DNA of 64,000 nucleotides from Plantago ovata. Lineage: Eukaryota; Streptophyta; Magnoliopsida; Lamiales; Plantaginaceae. The notes beneath the pieces are model-generated. The model saw only the letters and a list, made by a program, of their open reading frames with translations. It did no database searches and had not been told where the DNA came from. Of this stretch, positions 41,718 to 53,908 are shown in pieces. Numbering within the stretch: position 1 is the first letter of the stretch; every line of letters begins with the position of its first letter. The DNA is taken from NCBI GenBank assembly GCA_028274465.1, contig CM051455.1:72212985-72276984 (forward strand), written 5' to 3'. The translations under genes and the position numbers were made by a program.

Positions 41718-44700
41718 CTATACTAACTTCTCCTCTATCAATAATCTCACGTATAACGTGATACTTTCTAAGTACATGTTTGTAGATCTAGGCTCCTTGC
41801 CTTGAGCGACGGCGCCCGTGTTGTCACAATAAATCGTTATTGGACTTGGAGCAGGAACAACCCTCAATTCCTTCAAGAACTCTGAAATCCAGACAGCTTC
41901 TTTCGATGCTTCTGATGCAGCAATGTACTCGGCTTCTGTGGCTGAGTCAGCAATCATGGCTTGCTTAGAACTCTTCCAACAGATAACTCCTCCGTTCAAT
42001 TTGAATACGTATCCTGTCTGTGACTTAAAGTCATCAGGATCTGATTCAAATCCAGCGTCGACATAACTAGACATCTTTAATTCTAGTTCTCCACCAAACA
42101 CCAAGAACATTTCCTTAGTTCGTCGAAGGTACTTAAGAATGTTCTTTACAACAGTGCAGTGAGGTACTCCTGGATTCTGTTGGTGTCGACAAGTGACACT
42201 AAGCGCATATGCCACATCTGGCCTTGTGCAATTCATTGCATACATAATAGACCCTACTGCCGAAGCATAGGGCACACGACTCATTGCCTTTATTTCTTCA
42301 TCAGTTTTAGGACTATCCTTAACTGATAGCACGATCCCATGCCTAGCTGGGAGAAAGCCTCTTTGTGAGTCGTCCATCTTATAACGCTTGAGTATTTTAT
42401 CGATGTAGGTGGACTAACATCCTCTTGGACCTATCTCTATAGATCTTTATCCCTAGGATGTAGTTCGCTTCACCCAAGTCCTTCATTGAGAAGGTACTTG
42501 ATAACAAAACTTTAGTCTCTTCTAGCATAGAGACATTGTTTCCCATGATCAAAATGTCATCAACATAAATGATCATGAAAACGACTCCCTTGTCGATGTG
42601 CCTAGTGTAGACACAGGGATCTTCTACGCTTCTGACGAAGTCAAACGATTTGACAGCTTCGTCAAAGCGGATATTCCAGCTCCTAGACGCTTGCTTCAGC
42701 CCATAGATGGATCTCTGTAATTTGCATACAGCAGTTGGCCTGGTTTTACTAATAAAACTTTCCGGTTGTACCATATAGACCTCTTCCTCAAGGTTTCCAT
42801 TGAGGAAGGCAGTCTTCACATCCATCTGCCAGATCTCATAATCATAGTAGGCAGCTATCGCAAGTAGAATTCGAATAGACTTCAACATTGCTACCGGTGA
42901 AAAGGTTTCATCGTAATCAATGCCATACCTTTGTGTGTAGCCCTTCGCCACAGGTCTAGCCTTGTGCATTTGTACCTTGCCATCGGCATCTGTCTTTCAT
43001 TTAAAGACCCATTTGCAACCAATAGGTCTAACCCCTTGGGGCAAGTCTACCAAGCTCCAAACTTGGTTCAGGTACATGGAGTCTATTTCCAATTCCATGG
43101 CCTCTTGCCAACTGTCTGAGTCAATATCATTTATTACCTCTTTGTAGGTCTCGGGGTCTTCCCGATCTGATAAGCCAACATCAAGTTCACTGATGTCTTC
43201 TATCATAAGGCTTTGCTTCTGAGGTCCTTTTTGGATCCTCTTCGACCTACGGAGCTCGACTGGTGCTTCTGTCGGCGTTTCTGGTGCTTTTCTTTTCTGG
43301 CTTCGTGTAACACGAACATTATCAGTGCGCACTAATGCAGTCGGTCGCGTGCTACGACCCTGTTCCCTAGCGGGAGGCTGCTCTTGTGCAACTTGTTGTA
43401 CAGGTTGATTGACAACGGGTTCTATTGGTGTGGTTTCAACTGTTGATCTAATCACAGGACTCCCACTGAATATGACATGCCTAGCAAGTGTCATATCATT
43501 ACCCTTGTCTGCTTTGAAAGCTCCCACTGAACTTGAGTCCAACTCAGAAGATTTAGAGAACTCATGTTCGCGCGTGTCAAAGTCTTGAATTTATTCAAGT
43601 TCTATCATATCATCTAACCTCTCTTCTTCGAGGTATTCTGCTTCTAAAAACTTGACGTTTCTAGATACTATCACCTTGTGATCTTCAGCATGATAGAATT
43701 CATAGCCTCTCGTCTGACGAGGATAGCCTATGAAATAAATTTTGACACCCTTGGCATCTAACTTATCAGTGAGCAACAATTTGACTATCGCAGGACAGCC
43801 CCAAGGTCTAAGATAGCCCAATGAGGGCTTCTTTCCTTTCCATAACTCAGAAGGAGTTTTCTCCACCGATTTAGATGGTACACGGTTCAAAATATAGATT
43901 GCAGTTTGTAGCGCATATCCCCATAGATATTTTGGAAGAGTCGAGAATCCAATCATTGATCTCACCATGTTTAGCAGGGTTCGATTCCTTCTCTCAGACA
44001 GACCATTTAATTGTGGTGTTCCAGGAGGGGTCCATTGCGATTGAATTCCATTCTCCTTCAAGTAGTCGATAAATTCTTCACTAAGGTATTCACCTCCTCG
44101 ATCTGATCGAAGAGTGACTATCCTTAGGTTCAATTCATTCTCGACTTCATTCCTAAACTCCTTGAATTTCCCAAAGGTCTCAGATTTATTCTTCATAAGA
44201 TAAATATATCCATACCTTGAGAAATCGTCAGTAAAGGTAACGAAGTAAGAATAACCTCCACGTGCTTGGACTTCAAAAGGTCCACATACATCGGTATGTA
44301 TGAGCTCTAAGCAGCGAGTGGCACGAACACCTTGTCCAACAAAGGGTTTGTTCGTTATCTTACCCTTAACACATGATTCGCATGTACCATATGATTCGAA
44401 ATCAAATGGTTCTAAGTAGTCCAACTTCCTTAGTCTTTGAATCCGTATTTCATTGATATGGCCTAGCCGACAATGCCATAGATAAGATGGATTATTCTTC
44501 CTACTTGAAGACGGTTGTTTGTTATGTATTTGAAATAAAGGTAGACTACTTTGCAAAATATATAAACCATTCACTAAGCGAGCTTTTCCATAATACTGGT
44601 CATTTAGCGAAAAATAACAAGTATTATTAGCAAAACGAAAGGAAAAACCCAAATCGTCCAACAATGGAATGGAAATAATATTTCTGACAATGGATGGAAC

Positions 44701-45830
44701 AAAATAAACGTTATCAAGTTCTAAACATTGTCCTGATGGTAGATCTATCTTGCAGCGTCCAACGCGTTTGGCTTCAACTGGATTGCCATTCCCAACATGC
44801 AAGTCGATTTCACCTTGCTTGACTAGCCTGTGTTCAATTAGCCGCTGCACATTATTACAAATGTGTGAGCCACAAGTTGTATCTAATACCCAACCATTTG
44901 AGTCAAAAGTAGTCATGTTCATTTCAATAACAAACATACCTGAGCTAGAAGTCGGCGGCTTCTTAGCTTGATCTGCCCTTAGCTTAGGGCAATCTTTCTT
45001 CCAATGCCCTTTCTGCTTACAGAAAAGACATTCATCTGTGCGTACCGTTCCGCTTTTCCTGAACTTCTTTCTCTGGTTCAGACGCTTAGGCCTATCACTC
45101 GAAGTGTTAGCCTTGGCTCCCGACTTTCCCTTACCCTTAGCACCTTTGTTTCTCGGGTTTGGGTTAGACGGTTGCCCAACATACATGATCGATTTCTCCT
45201 TCTTAGGAAGAGTTTGATCATATGTCTTCAGCAGATTATGGAGCTCGGGCAGTGTAACGTCTTTCGCATTCATGGTGTAGTTAATGATAAACTATGAATA
45301 CAAACTCGACAATGATTGAAGGACAAAGATCACCATGATCTTATTCTCCAGCTTGACACAGGCATCGGCAAGCTTCTCAAAGAGACCAATCATCTTGAGA
45401 ACATGTCCAGACATGTTCCCTCCTTCATTGAGCTTGCATCTGTGTATCTCTTTGATCAAATCAAATTCAAGACTTCTGGTTGTCGTCTTAAAGAGCGACT
45501 CAAGATGCTTCAGCATCTCATACGGCAACATGCTTTCATGTTGTCTCTGCAGCTCATTGCTCATTGCCGCCAGCATAATACACTGTGCGGATTTAGCATC
45601 CTCTTGATGCTTATCAGCCTTTGCCTTGTTGGCTTGATTCCAAGCAGCAACTTGATCAGCAGTCTGATTCTCGGGACACACGGGAATAGCCTCGTCCAAG
45701 ACGTACTAAATCTTTTCGTACCTCAGCACCAAACGAATATTCCTGATCCAATCTAGGAAGTTTGGTCCGGTTAAAACTTGCTTCTCTAAGATAGCACGGA
45801 GCGAGATACGCGCCATTTCGGTTTTTCTAA
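41718..45830 (-). CDS. Gag-pol coding region of copia element N (fossil)
   Basis: In element order: gag with [20 protein letters not shown] (about 45400); a zinc knuckle [14 protein letters not shown] (about 45000-45040); the protease segment [14 protein letters not shown] (about 44870); the integrase zinc domain [14 protein letters not shown] and DDE core with [14 protein letters not shown] (about 44100) and [16 protein letters not shown]; reverse transcriptase with [19 protein letters not shown] (about 42800) and YVDDILIMG (about 42560); and RNase H with [20 protein letters not shown] (about 42020) and [10 protein letters not shown] (about 41930). The domain order is the copia order. The region has several breaks and would not give one polyprotein. 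Confidence 0.9.
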
Positions 45831-46875
45831 GGAGAAATAATATAGAACGAAAATAATAAATCAACTATTGAAATACTTTTTCTAAATACACAGTCAACAT
45901 AACTAAAGAACAAGGTCCTTTAGCTGTTTAGCTTCCACTATTTTCACATATGATTGCCCCCAAAACAAACATACGGGTAATATCCAACAAGTTACCGTAG
46001 TGGCCAAGATCCAAATCCATACTATGCTATACTCCAACGGGGGCTGGTCGCATAACATAATATGATCGGTAGGACTATCCAATTGCGTCACGCAACTCTT
46101 GGGTGTTAAATCTAATTTAACCAGACGCTCTAAATATTGCACCTATCGAGGTCGCTAGATACAATATGCAGTAAGTTATAACCATAGGCTTACTCTAATC
46201 TGACGATCACTGCGAGTCTCCAAGACGAGGTCGCCAATACAGGGAAACGCAATGATATTAAAGCACCCCATGAAAGCATCTCAGAAACACATACGTATAC
46301 ATAATTCTGTTATCAGTCATCTACAAACAAATAAGGGCGCCGCCTACCCATCATGCATGAGCGGTCTACACGTAATGGATGCCACCTATCCATTCTAGTT
46401 CTAAACGCGGTCAAGCACATAATGGGCGCCGCCTACCCATACATAAAAATATGCGGACCGACAAATAAGAGGGCGCGGCCTACCCTCGCATGCATAGCGG
46501 TCGAACGGAAAGTAAAATACGTGGTATTTAAACATGCATTGTCAAACAATAGCATATCGAGCAAACAAACAAGTAGTAGCCTATGTGGATGCCAAATGAC
46601 TTCATAATTTCATTATGAAAATTATAATCCCATACTTATAATCTCTATGAAAAATTGAAAATTTGGACTAGATTGAAAAATCGAAAATTCTATTGACCAG
46701 GTAGCAATTTTCGAAAACCCGAAGGACTCAATTGTAATTTTCCAAACCTTGGAGGTGTTAAATTCAAAATTCAAAATTCAAAAGTAGAAAGACTTATTTG
46801 TAATAAACAATAAATTGATAAATCACAAATAAACCCCTCAACTTAATACTAATTAAATTTAACCCCTCTAGTTAT

Positions 46876-46887
46876 TTATATATATAC

Positions 46888-46964
<77 letters not shown>

Positions 46965-47000
46965 TATATTTATGTATATATATCTACATATATATATGTA
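46876..47000. repeat. (TA)n microsatellite in element N leader
   Basis: About 125 bp of nearly pure TA dinucleotides with a few CA/GT interruptions, between the primer binding site and gag of element N. It lies in the untranslated leader of the element. Confidence 0.95.
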
Positions 47001-47055
47001 CATAAACTACCTAATCACATAACGTATATACGTATATACATAATCAATTAACCTG

Positions 47056-47067
47056 GCTCTGATACCA
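47056..47067 (-). other. Primer binding site of element N
   Basis: Minus-strand TGGTATCAGAGC, the standard plant copia site complementary to the initiator methionine tRNA 3' end, one base inside the 5' LTR that begins at 47069. Confidence 0.95.
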
Positions 47068-47068
47068 C

Positions 47069-49176
47069 TGTAAGAAAATATGGTCAGAGTTACCCCAAGG
47101 GTATGTAGCGGAATTTCAAAAAATTTCTTAACATACAGGTTAATTGATCATGCATATAACGTATATAATAAACACATTAATCAAAAGACTTACAATACTC
47201 CAAAAACAAGAATAGGTATTTAATCGATATGCCAATCGATGAAGTCTTCGTAATAGTCCGGTGAATCTTCTCCTTCGTCGAAGTCGAAGATATCTGCAAT
47301 ACTTTGATTATTTGAAAGACAATAAAAGTTAGTTTCCATCTCTTTGAACCTCAACCTTAGTATCCACGGATGAACAGCTTATCGGAAAGAATGCAAGGAT
47401 ATTCTTTATGTGGCCAAGAAGATGGGGCGGCGATTTTCCTCCGGCGGAGAGTGGCGCGCGCGGCTAGGATATAGAGGTAGGGGAGAGCTTTTTAATTTCT
47501 CTAAGAAAGGTAGAATAATTCTCTAAGAATTTGGGATTGAAAAAGCTCTCTAATGACCTACTTATATAGTAGTCAATAGAAGCCTAAAGAAGATTCTTTT
47601 AGACTTCATAAAGGAATAAGAACTCTAATTCTTATTGCACAAGGAAACCAATTTAAGTCTAGATTCATTTCCAATTATGTTAGAACTCAATTAGGAAAAT
47701 CTAACTTAACCCTTGACTTGTAATAGGGGAAGGAGTCGAAACTCCCTCCCATACTACTACTACACGCGGCCGGCCAAGGGGGAGTATGTGTGTCCCAATT
47801 TTGGGACCCACTTATAATTCGTAGGCAATTCAAACTCTAAGTAGATTTTGCCCATGTGCATATATTAATTCTAAATTAATATATCCTTTCAAATCAAACC
47901 TCCATTATATTTCTAAAATATAATCTTTAATTGTATTTACATAAAATACAATTAATCAATCAGTTCAATTAATAATTCCAAATTATTAATTGAGCCACAA
48001 ATAATTATAACTAATTCCAAATCAATTATAATTCATCAATCACAATTAATTCTAAATTAATTGCGATTCCATCTTCAAAGATATTCGGATAAGCTGAATC
48101 ACCACATAGTGTGACCCGTAGGGCCTCATTTTATTAAGCAAGTGCTACACTAGGCAACATGGAATTCCTAGACGGTTCCATTTGCAATATTAATACATGA
48201 GGACGTTTGAGAGGTTTCTCAAAGCAAACCCTTTCGTTGTGAAGCCTGTTGCGCTCAACGCGGCGATGGTAACGTCCCTTCTTCTGACTGACTCGAATGC
48301 ATCTAGGATCGATGATGTGTCTATCCCAATAATACATCCACGGGCGTCTTCAGTGAGTTGCTTGGTGAATCCAATATCTATTATGACTATCATAATAATA
48401 TTGATACGCTGGCCAGCGGTTTAACCAATCACAACTATGAACGACTATGAGCAGTGCCCTCATGTGCTACACGTGTGAGATGAATCCTTCACAGAATCAC
48501 TTATCACCCCCATTTGTATGCAGCCATAATCTTAGATCGTGTCTTGGGTCAACTGCTTATTCAGAGCTGACATCGACGGGTCCACCAAGGATATGGGGCA
48601 ACAAATGTGATGATAAAGTCCTGTAAGTTCAAAGGACGACTGGCATCACTTCGACAACTTTCCGGTTCCCATAGACACTTCGGTGTAGAGTATACATTGA
48701 TGGGAGTTTTCGGTGGGTACTTCCATTGTTCGGTAATCACCCTTCGAACAACTATGCGGAGTTATGGGAACGTTTCTAGATTGTCTAACAATCCGTTTAG
48801 TGGTTGTGGGATTGGCTCACACTTGCTCTAACATGTATAACCTCCACGCATACTAGCCTCACCTGGTTCATTCAGACCCCTACATCCGAGATGAACCTCG
48901 ACTAGGGAGAGTTTGGGATAGATGATAACTCACATAGCTCCCACTATATGTGTGATCGGTCATCTATCCCAGGGGACATGTTTTATATCAATACAGACAG
49001 GAATAGCGATATGACATGTTGTATGCCTGGTGTAATATAAATATGAAAGTGATACTCAATAGTCAAACAAACAAACATATATTATATTACGTTGACCTGT
49101 GTAATAGTACATATATGCCCTTAATAAGGGTTGTATGCCCTTAATAAAGACTGTCTCTAGGACATATACACTATCA
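47069..49176 (-). repeat. 5' LTR of copia element N
   Basis: 2,108 bp, TGTAAGAAAATATGG...ACACTATCA, aligned with 39481-41587 end to end with scattered substitutions. The next base after 49176 is F-box gene 3 coding DNA. Confidence 0.92.
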
Positions 49177-49645
49177 CATTAACCTTTAAAGTACCGTGCA
49201 ACTCTAGGTGTAAGTCTTGCAACGAAACACGACTGAGAAGTCTGTGGGGTAAGACAATCGGTCTGGCATTTTGTTTATAGCCCACTATAACAATAAAACT
49301 TTCAACTCCGTGCCTCAGCATAGAAGACAACCATTCACCTATGCGACCTGAGCCATCATACTTTTCGGAACAACTAAGCCGTAAACTTGTCACATTGTTC
49401 AAAAGAAAAGCCACCCTTTCCAAACAATCGGCGAAAGCTCCCTCGTAGGAACTAGATCCTCCATATTTTGTTATGTTGAGTTTGTGAATGCAAGTCCACT
49501 TGCATTTCCAATTCCTGGACAAGACGCATGTGCGAAGAGCTTCTTTAGTGGGTAGGCGCGACAGAATGTTACCCACAACACATTCAGGTAAGTAGCTAAT
49601 AAGATCTTTATTTGCACCATTACGAGATTTCTTAGCAGAATTCAT

Positions 49646-50100
49646 ACTTAGTCAACTTTTTCACCTATCCAACATCCACCTAAAATTTTCACAATGATTA
49701 ATCGACATCAACAGAAATCCAAGAAAGGAACTGAATTACAAAAATGAAACAGCACACATAAAAAAAGGCAGATGAAACAAGATGAATAATTAATTACAAT
49801 TGAGCAGAAGAGGAAACCCTAAGGGGAAATTGGGGATTACGGTTTTATAGCAGTAAAGATACATACCAGTTTATATGGAAAAGTCGAGAGAAGATGATCT
49901 CCGACCCTGATGGTAATAGACACTCTACCTGATGGCACTTGAGAAGAGTAGAGTGGTGTGACTGGTGAACTGTGTGTTTTATTTTTTCTTTGGCTAGTGG
50001 ATTAGGTGTTTGTGCTCTTTGTATAACTCCTCCAGCACTAATCGGTCGAAATCCTAATCATTTTAGACGAGTGGGTTCTTTCGGATAGATTCTAAAAAAC
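49646..50100 (-). promoter_or_regulatory. Leader and promoter side of F-box gene 3
   Basis: Directly upstream of the ATG at 49645. On the minus strand a leader intron is likely (ATAAACTG/GTATGTATC near 49868), and a weak TATA-like ATACAAAG lies near 50020. The stretch is paralogous to 35686-36060. Confidence 0.45.
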
Positions 50101-50102
50101 AT

Positions 50103-50604
50103 GTGCACCTTATTAGTATGGCTAACGTTCAATCTTATTCAAAAAAGTGGAGAACCTACAAATCTAGGAAAATACTTTCTGAAGAGGTGGCTGATAAGAA
50201 AGTTTTTATAAAAAAAGGGGTAGGTAAATTTCTTAAGTCAAGGTCCCTGTGGTACTCAGCTCTGAAAGTAAAAGACTACAGTAAGAAAGCCATGAGAATT
50301 CTATTAGAATCTATCATTTCATTTTGTTGAAGAAGGTTATGATAAGTATGCTAGATCATACTTTAGAGGATAAATTTATGATTTTGCTCCAGCAAAACTC
50401 AACAAGTACATGGATACTCCTAATGTTGAAGAATATTGTGAGATCACTCCGAACCAGTTGGATGAAGTTATCAGTGAGATAACTGGAGGAAAGCTTGCCA
50501 AATGGGAGTGCAAATTCTCAGCTGGCAGATTGACCACACTAATTGAAAGGGCGGGGGGGGAATCAAACTTTGGGTTTCCTCTTTTCCTTTGGTTCGTGGC
50601 ATAG
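50103..50604 (+). mobile_element. Retroelement accessory-protein remnant, copy 2
   Basis: Duplicate of 36073-36515. It shows FLKSRSLWYSALKVKDYSKK and, further on, NKYMDTPNVEEYCEITPNQL and ISEITGGKLAKWECKF. These resemble the plant transposon-protein family linked to SIRE-like elements; no database check was possible. It is broken. It lies upstream of the F-box gene 3 promoter on the opposite strand. Confidence 0.45.
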
Positions 50605-52226
50605 TAAACCTTCTCTTAACCTTATGAGGTTTGGTGTGGAAGCGTATTGATTTATTTATGTTAAACAGCAAATTCTAATTCCACAAGAAACACAACAGAT
50701 ACAATACTTAAAGTAAACTACATATGTTGTTCAGTATGTTGACCAATATGTTGTGTCAACAAACTTCACAGCAAATATGAAAAGTGCAAAATAAAAACGG
50801 TAAAGGAAAGAGACACACCTGGATGTTTCCAAATGTTCAAGTATATTGATAATAATAATTAATATACTTGAAAATGTCTTCAGGGCCAAAAGACTGCTTG
50901 AACGCTAGTCTATCAAAAATGTAAACACCAAACACACCTTGGTAAATACTAGCGTAAGTAAAACAAACTCAGCTAAGACTACACTATAGGTTACTTACCT
51001 ATTGAAATCGACCCCGTAAAGAGAACTTGCGTCGTAACAACAAACTCAAAGTGGTTTGTTGTAATGAGAGTGGATTCTACCGCTTAGAAAAACAACCACA
51101 AGTGTAAGCATACACTTGTGTGGGAAACTCTAGTCAGTGCTCAAGTGTGTGAGTTCTAGTATATCTGCCTCCTGAATATTATAAGTCAAGACTAAAGTGG
51201 TCGTGTTCTTCTCATTGATGTCAAGTGTGTGAGAGCAACAAAGACTTTGACAAGAGTAACAAACTACAAACGACACTTAATGAACTCCTTTGCAGTACAC
51301 CTATTTATATAGGTTGGAGTCTTGGAGACCAAGCAGCAAACGTTAGGTGGGGAGTAAATATAGGACGTCCCGCAATAACCAGACAGAGTTGGACGGCGCA
51401 ATCAATGGTGAGGAACAGAAAGACATGATTTTTGGGAAACAACTTTATTTATCAATGCACAACATAATTAAAAATACATCTCATGCTTAGCTTATATATT
51501 GGAGAACTAGACAGAGTTCTGGGTTTCTAATGTTCTAAGATGAATAGAGTTTGAAAAGGAAATATTAAATCTACTTGTCTTTATCTTTATGGATAAGGTT
51601 CCTAATCAAAAGTATTTTGAGCCAAGATACCTTAGAAAATTTCAACCCTGAATATGGTTGGCTACCCACTCTTACTAAAAGAAGGGCCCGGTGTGGAGGA
51701 AGACAAGTAGAATTGAGACGAATTGGTATGCAACCAGCCATTCAACACACTATCTCTGTTTTTAAATGGATGATGATTTGGATTTTTTTGATTTAATATT
51801 TTAAAAACACTAAAGTTTAAGTTTATTTATCAATATAATATTACACTTTCATGTTATCCTTCCTCTTTCTTTAAAAGTTTAAGGTTGTACTATATAATAT
51901 TACAATTTCAAGTTACTTTCTTCTTTTTGTAATAAAATAATCCAACCTAATCATTTGTTTAATATTTGTGCATTACCTTAAATATCGTCCTTTAAAAGAC
52001 AGAGTCAGTATTAATAATGAACACACTACCCAATGAACATCATTTTTTTTTCTCACCAACCAATGACGTAATTCTATATATGGGGAACAAAAAGCAAGTG
52101 GTCTAATGCAACTTTATCTAACGGTTTAAAGTAAATTTAGATTTCCCTTCCAATTTTCGGGCTACAACTAAACAAAATTCTAAAATTGATAAAGAAAATA
52201 AGTCTCCAAATCCTCACAAGTCACAC
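50605..52226. other. Intergenic region, possible LTR remnant near 50700-51430
   Basis: No supported gene. The part up to about 51430 looks retroelement-derived: on the minus strand, CCTATATAAATAGG (about 51298-51311) is TATA-like and is followed by about 500 bp of leader-like DNA, but no LTR ends or primer site were found. From about 51430 to 52226 the DNA is AT-rich and would include the upstream region of the peptide gene at 52323. Confidence 0.35.
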
Positions 52227-52322
52227 TATAAAAAGATTATCACAAAATTTTCTAAAACACCACTACTGGTACGTAGAACCAATTTAAAACAAATAAAGCA
52301 ACTTACATAGGAAGAAAAAAAC
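52227..52322 (+). promoter_or_regulatory. TATA box and leader of the thionin-like gene
   Basis: TATAAAAAG at 52227-52235 lies 96 bp upstream of the ATG, giving a short AC-rich leader (ACAAATAAAGCAACTTACAT...), as expected for a highly expressed plant peptide gene. Confidence 0.65.
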
Positions 52323-52544
52323 ATGGAGACTAAGAAACATGTGGCATTCTTCATAATGTTCGTCATTGTGATTGCAGCGATGCAGACAGTTGCACAGTCC
52401 GGCGAGGCTTGCTACAACGATTGTTTCCCAAAATGCATAGATGGGGGCAAACCCGATAAATACTGCAGGGCGAGATGCATCTTGGAATGTAATCCTACAG
52501 GAAAAATATCAGGTGTGATTTTTAATTGTTTATATTCTCGATAA
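52323..52544 (+). CDS. Secreted cysteine-rich peptide, thionin-like
   Basis: 73 residues as read. Residues 1-25 form a clear signal peptide (METKKHVAFF, hydrophobic core, cleavage likely after VAQ). The mature part has Cys at 30, 34, 38, 48, 52 and 56, i.e. C-X3-C-X3-C-X9-C-X3-C-X3-C, which suggests a helical hairpin held by three disulfides, as in plant thionin-like proteins. The tail after ECNPTGKISG may be intronic: CAG/GTGTGA at 52510-52518 is a possible donor, as many relatives have a further exon, and none was found with confidence downstream. Likely an apoplastic defence or signalling peptide. The start is set by the TATA box and the signal peptide. No defects seen. Confidence 0.75.
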   Translation: METKKHVAFFIMFVIVIAAMQTVAQSGEACYNDCFPKCIDGGKPDKYCRARCILECNPTGKISGVIFNCLYSR

Positions 52545-53908
52545 GTTTCTAAGATTAGATTTAAAAGTAACAATTCAAAAGGTTTGTAATATTATGGATA
52601 TTATGTGCGCATGCGGACTTTAAATGTTTTTTTTTTTATTTAATATTTCCGTTCTCATAAGTTTCTTCCAAACGTAAATAATCATATTTGTAATTGTTTT
52701 CTTACATGAGGAGGTTGAAATATATTTTAGTATGACACGAAGAGGCCTTGAAGTGAGAAAACAATCGAATTCATTAGTTTAAATAGTGATATGGCATTGT
52801 GTTTTGTGTATATATAATAAGTGAATTATATTTCATTATTAACATCAATATAATATTATTATATTGATTGATTATCAGTTATATATGATTTTTTTAATTG
52901 AACATCTTAACTATATTGCCTCTACCCTGTAAAATTTATTTCTTTCGTTCGACTAACATTTCTCATATAATTTGTCAATTATATTTTTTTCACAAATTAT
53001 TTCCATGTCATGGGTAGAAAAAATTCAGAAAAATTATATTTAAATAGTATTGTAATTATAGTGTATAATCTTCGGAATTTCCCAGATGTTATTTAAGAAT
53101 AATTTAAGTCCTAAAAAAGTTAATAAAAGTGAATATAAAATTTTAATCTAGAAAGACGAAGTAGTACAACAACATTTTAGTATGTTTAGGCACGTCGTAT
53201 GTATCTTTATAAACTCTTATACCACTGATTTTATTTTATTTTTAACAAAGGCACCCGTAAATCATCACTATATTCAACTCTCTAGAGATGATTTAACCTT
53301 GAAGTCTACTCTCGATACATGCCCTCAAACAATCCAAATCAAAGCCAACTCGATTCGAGCCGACACACTGAAGGGGTAACTAAACTCTTTTCAGCATGTC
53401 CAAATAAAGCACACTCGTTAGGTCACACACTCGAGGGGTATCTCAACTCTCTTAAGCCGGTCCAAATAAAGCTCACTTCGAAAAAGTCTATAAGAATCCC
53501 TAAAAGACTAAGCAAAGCTCATCTCAGTGACTCACTACTACTGAGTATCTTTTGGAGGTTGAGTAAGGGCCGCATAGTTTGAGCTCCAAATGGATATTGG
53601 TAAACAAACTTATAATAAATGATTATTTTCCCTAACAACGCACAACTTAGAGACAACATAATGGAGAAGTTTTGTAATGTTCTCAACGAATCATTCACTC
53701 AACACTAAAATGGCCAAATCCTCAGCTCTACGATCATCCAACATTCGTCAATTTGTTTCTCTTATCTATCAGTCTTTAAGTTAAAGGTTAATTGTTTGAA
53801 TCTTGTTGGCGTGACTTTTTTTATTTTCATATTATATATATTTTTTTTAATTGTATTCAATCATGATATCAAGTCAATTTAATTTAAGATAAGATCACAT
53901 TAAAGTTT
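52545..53908. other. AT-rich intergenic region
   Basis: About 1.36 kb without a supported gene. The block 53240-53590 is less AT-rich and has loosely repeated TCCAAATAAAGC(C/A)CAC phrases (about 53400 and 53463), perhaps an old repeat. The rest is AT-rich with T runs. A second exon of the thionin-like gene could lie at the start but was not recognised. Confidence 0.4.

Larger units (their letters stand above)
39481..49176 (-). mobile_element. Angela-like Ty1/copia element N (full-length, broken coding)
   Basis: 9.7-kb minus-strand element: 5' LTR 47069-49176, primer binding site 47056-47067, gag-pol about 45830-41718, polypurine tract (AAGTGGGAGAT on the minus strand, 41588-41598) and 3' LTR 39481-41587. 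Flanks CATGA (39476-39480) and CATTA (49177-49181) form a 5-bp duplication with one mismatch. The pol order integrase then reverse transcriptase marks it as copia; the [20 protein letters not shown] segment and LTRs over 2 kb fit the Angela lineage. It looks structurally whole but the coding region has several breaks. LTR divergence looks like a few percent, so it is moderately young. Confidence 0.9.
37182..49645 (-). pseudogene. F-box/LRR/FBD gene 3, interrupted by two LTR insertions
   Basis: Host F-box gene starting at ATG 49645 (MNSAKKSRNGANKD). Coding DNA is at 49645-49177, 39480-39071, 37781-37753, 37708-37561 and 37442-37182. The F-box (YLPECVVGNILSRLPTKEAL ... VLSRNWKCKW) is at residues about 17-55, LRR-like strands follow (LQDLHLELHG; FPNLTRMCFKRVDI), then an FBD-like C-terminus (LAKFLLEYGGHLKKLTFSS). 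Copia element N splits exon 1 after LKVN and a solo LTR splits it after SSLKR; both junctions leave a short duplication and the surrounding frame stays open, so the gene was probably working before the insertions. By my reading the phase of the last intron does not match, so one small indel may exist. Role inferred: substrate receptor of an SCF ubiquitin ligase. Confidence 0.82.

Noticed and set aside
40545-48424. Short frames conserved at 18399, 40545 and 48134 (MYYWDRHIIDPRCI type)
   Set aside because: They are conserved only because they lie in copies of the same copia LTR; they have no leader or domain.
50605-52226. Tried to assign 50700-51430 to a known LTR family
   Set aside because: A TATA-like site exists on the minus strand, but no TG..CA ends, primer site or second copy could be found in the window.
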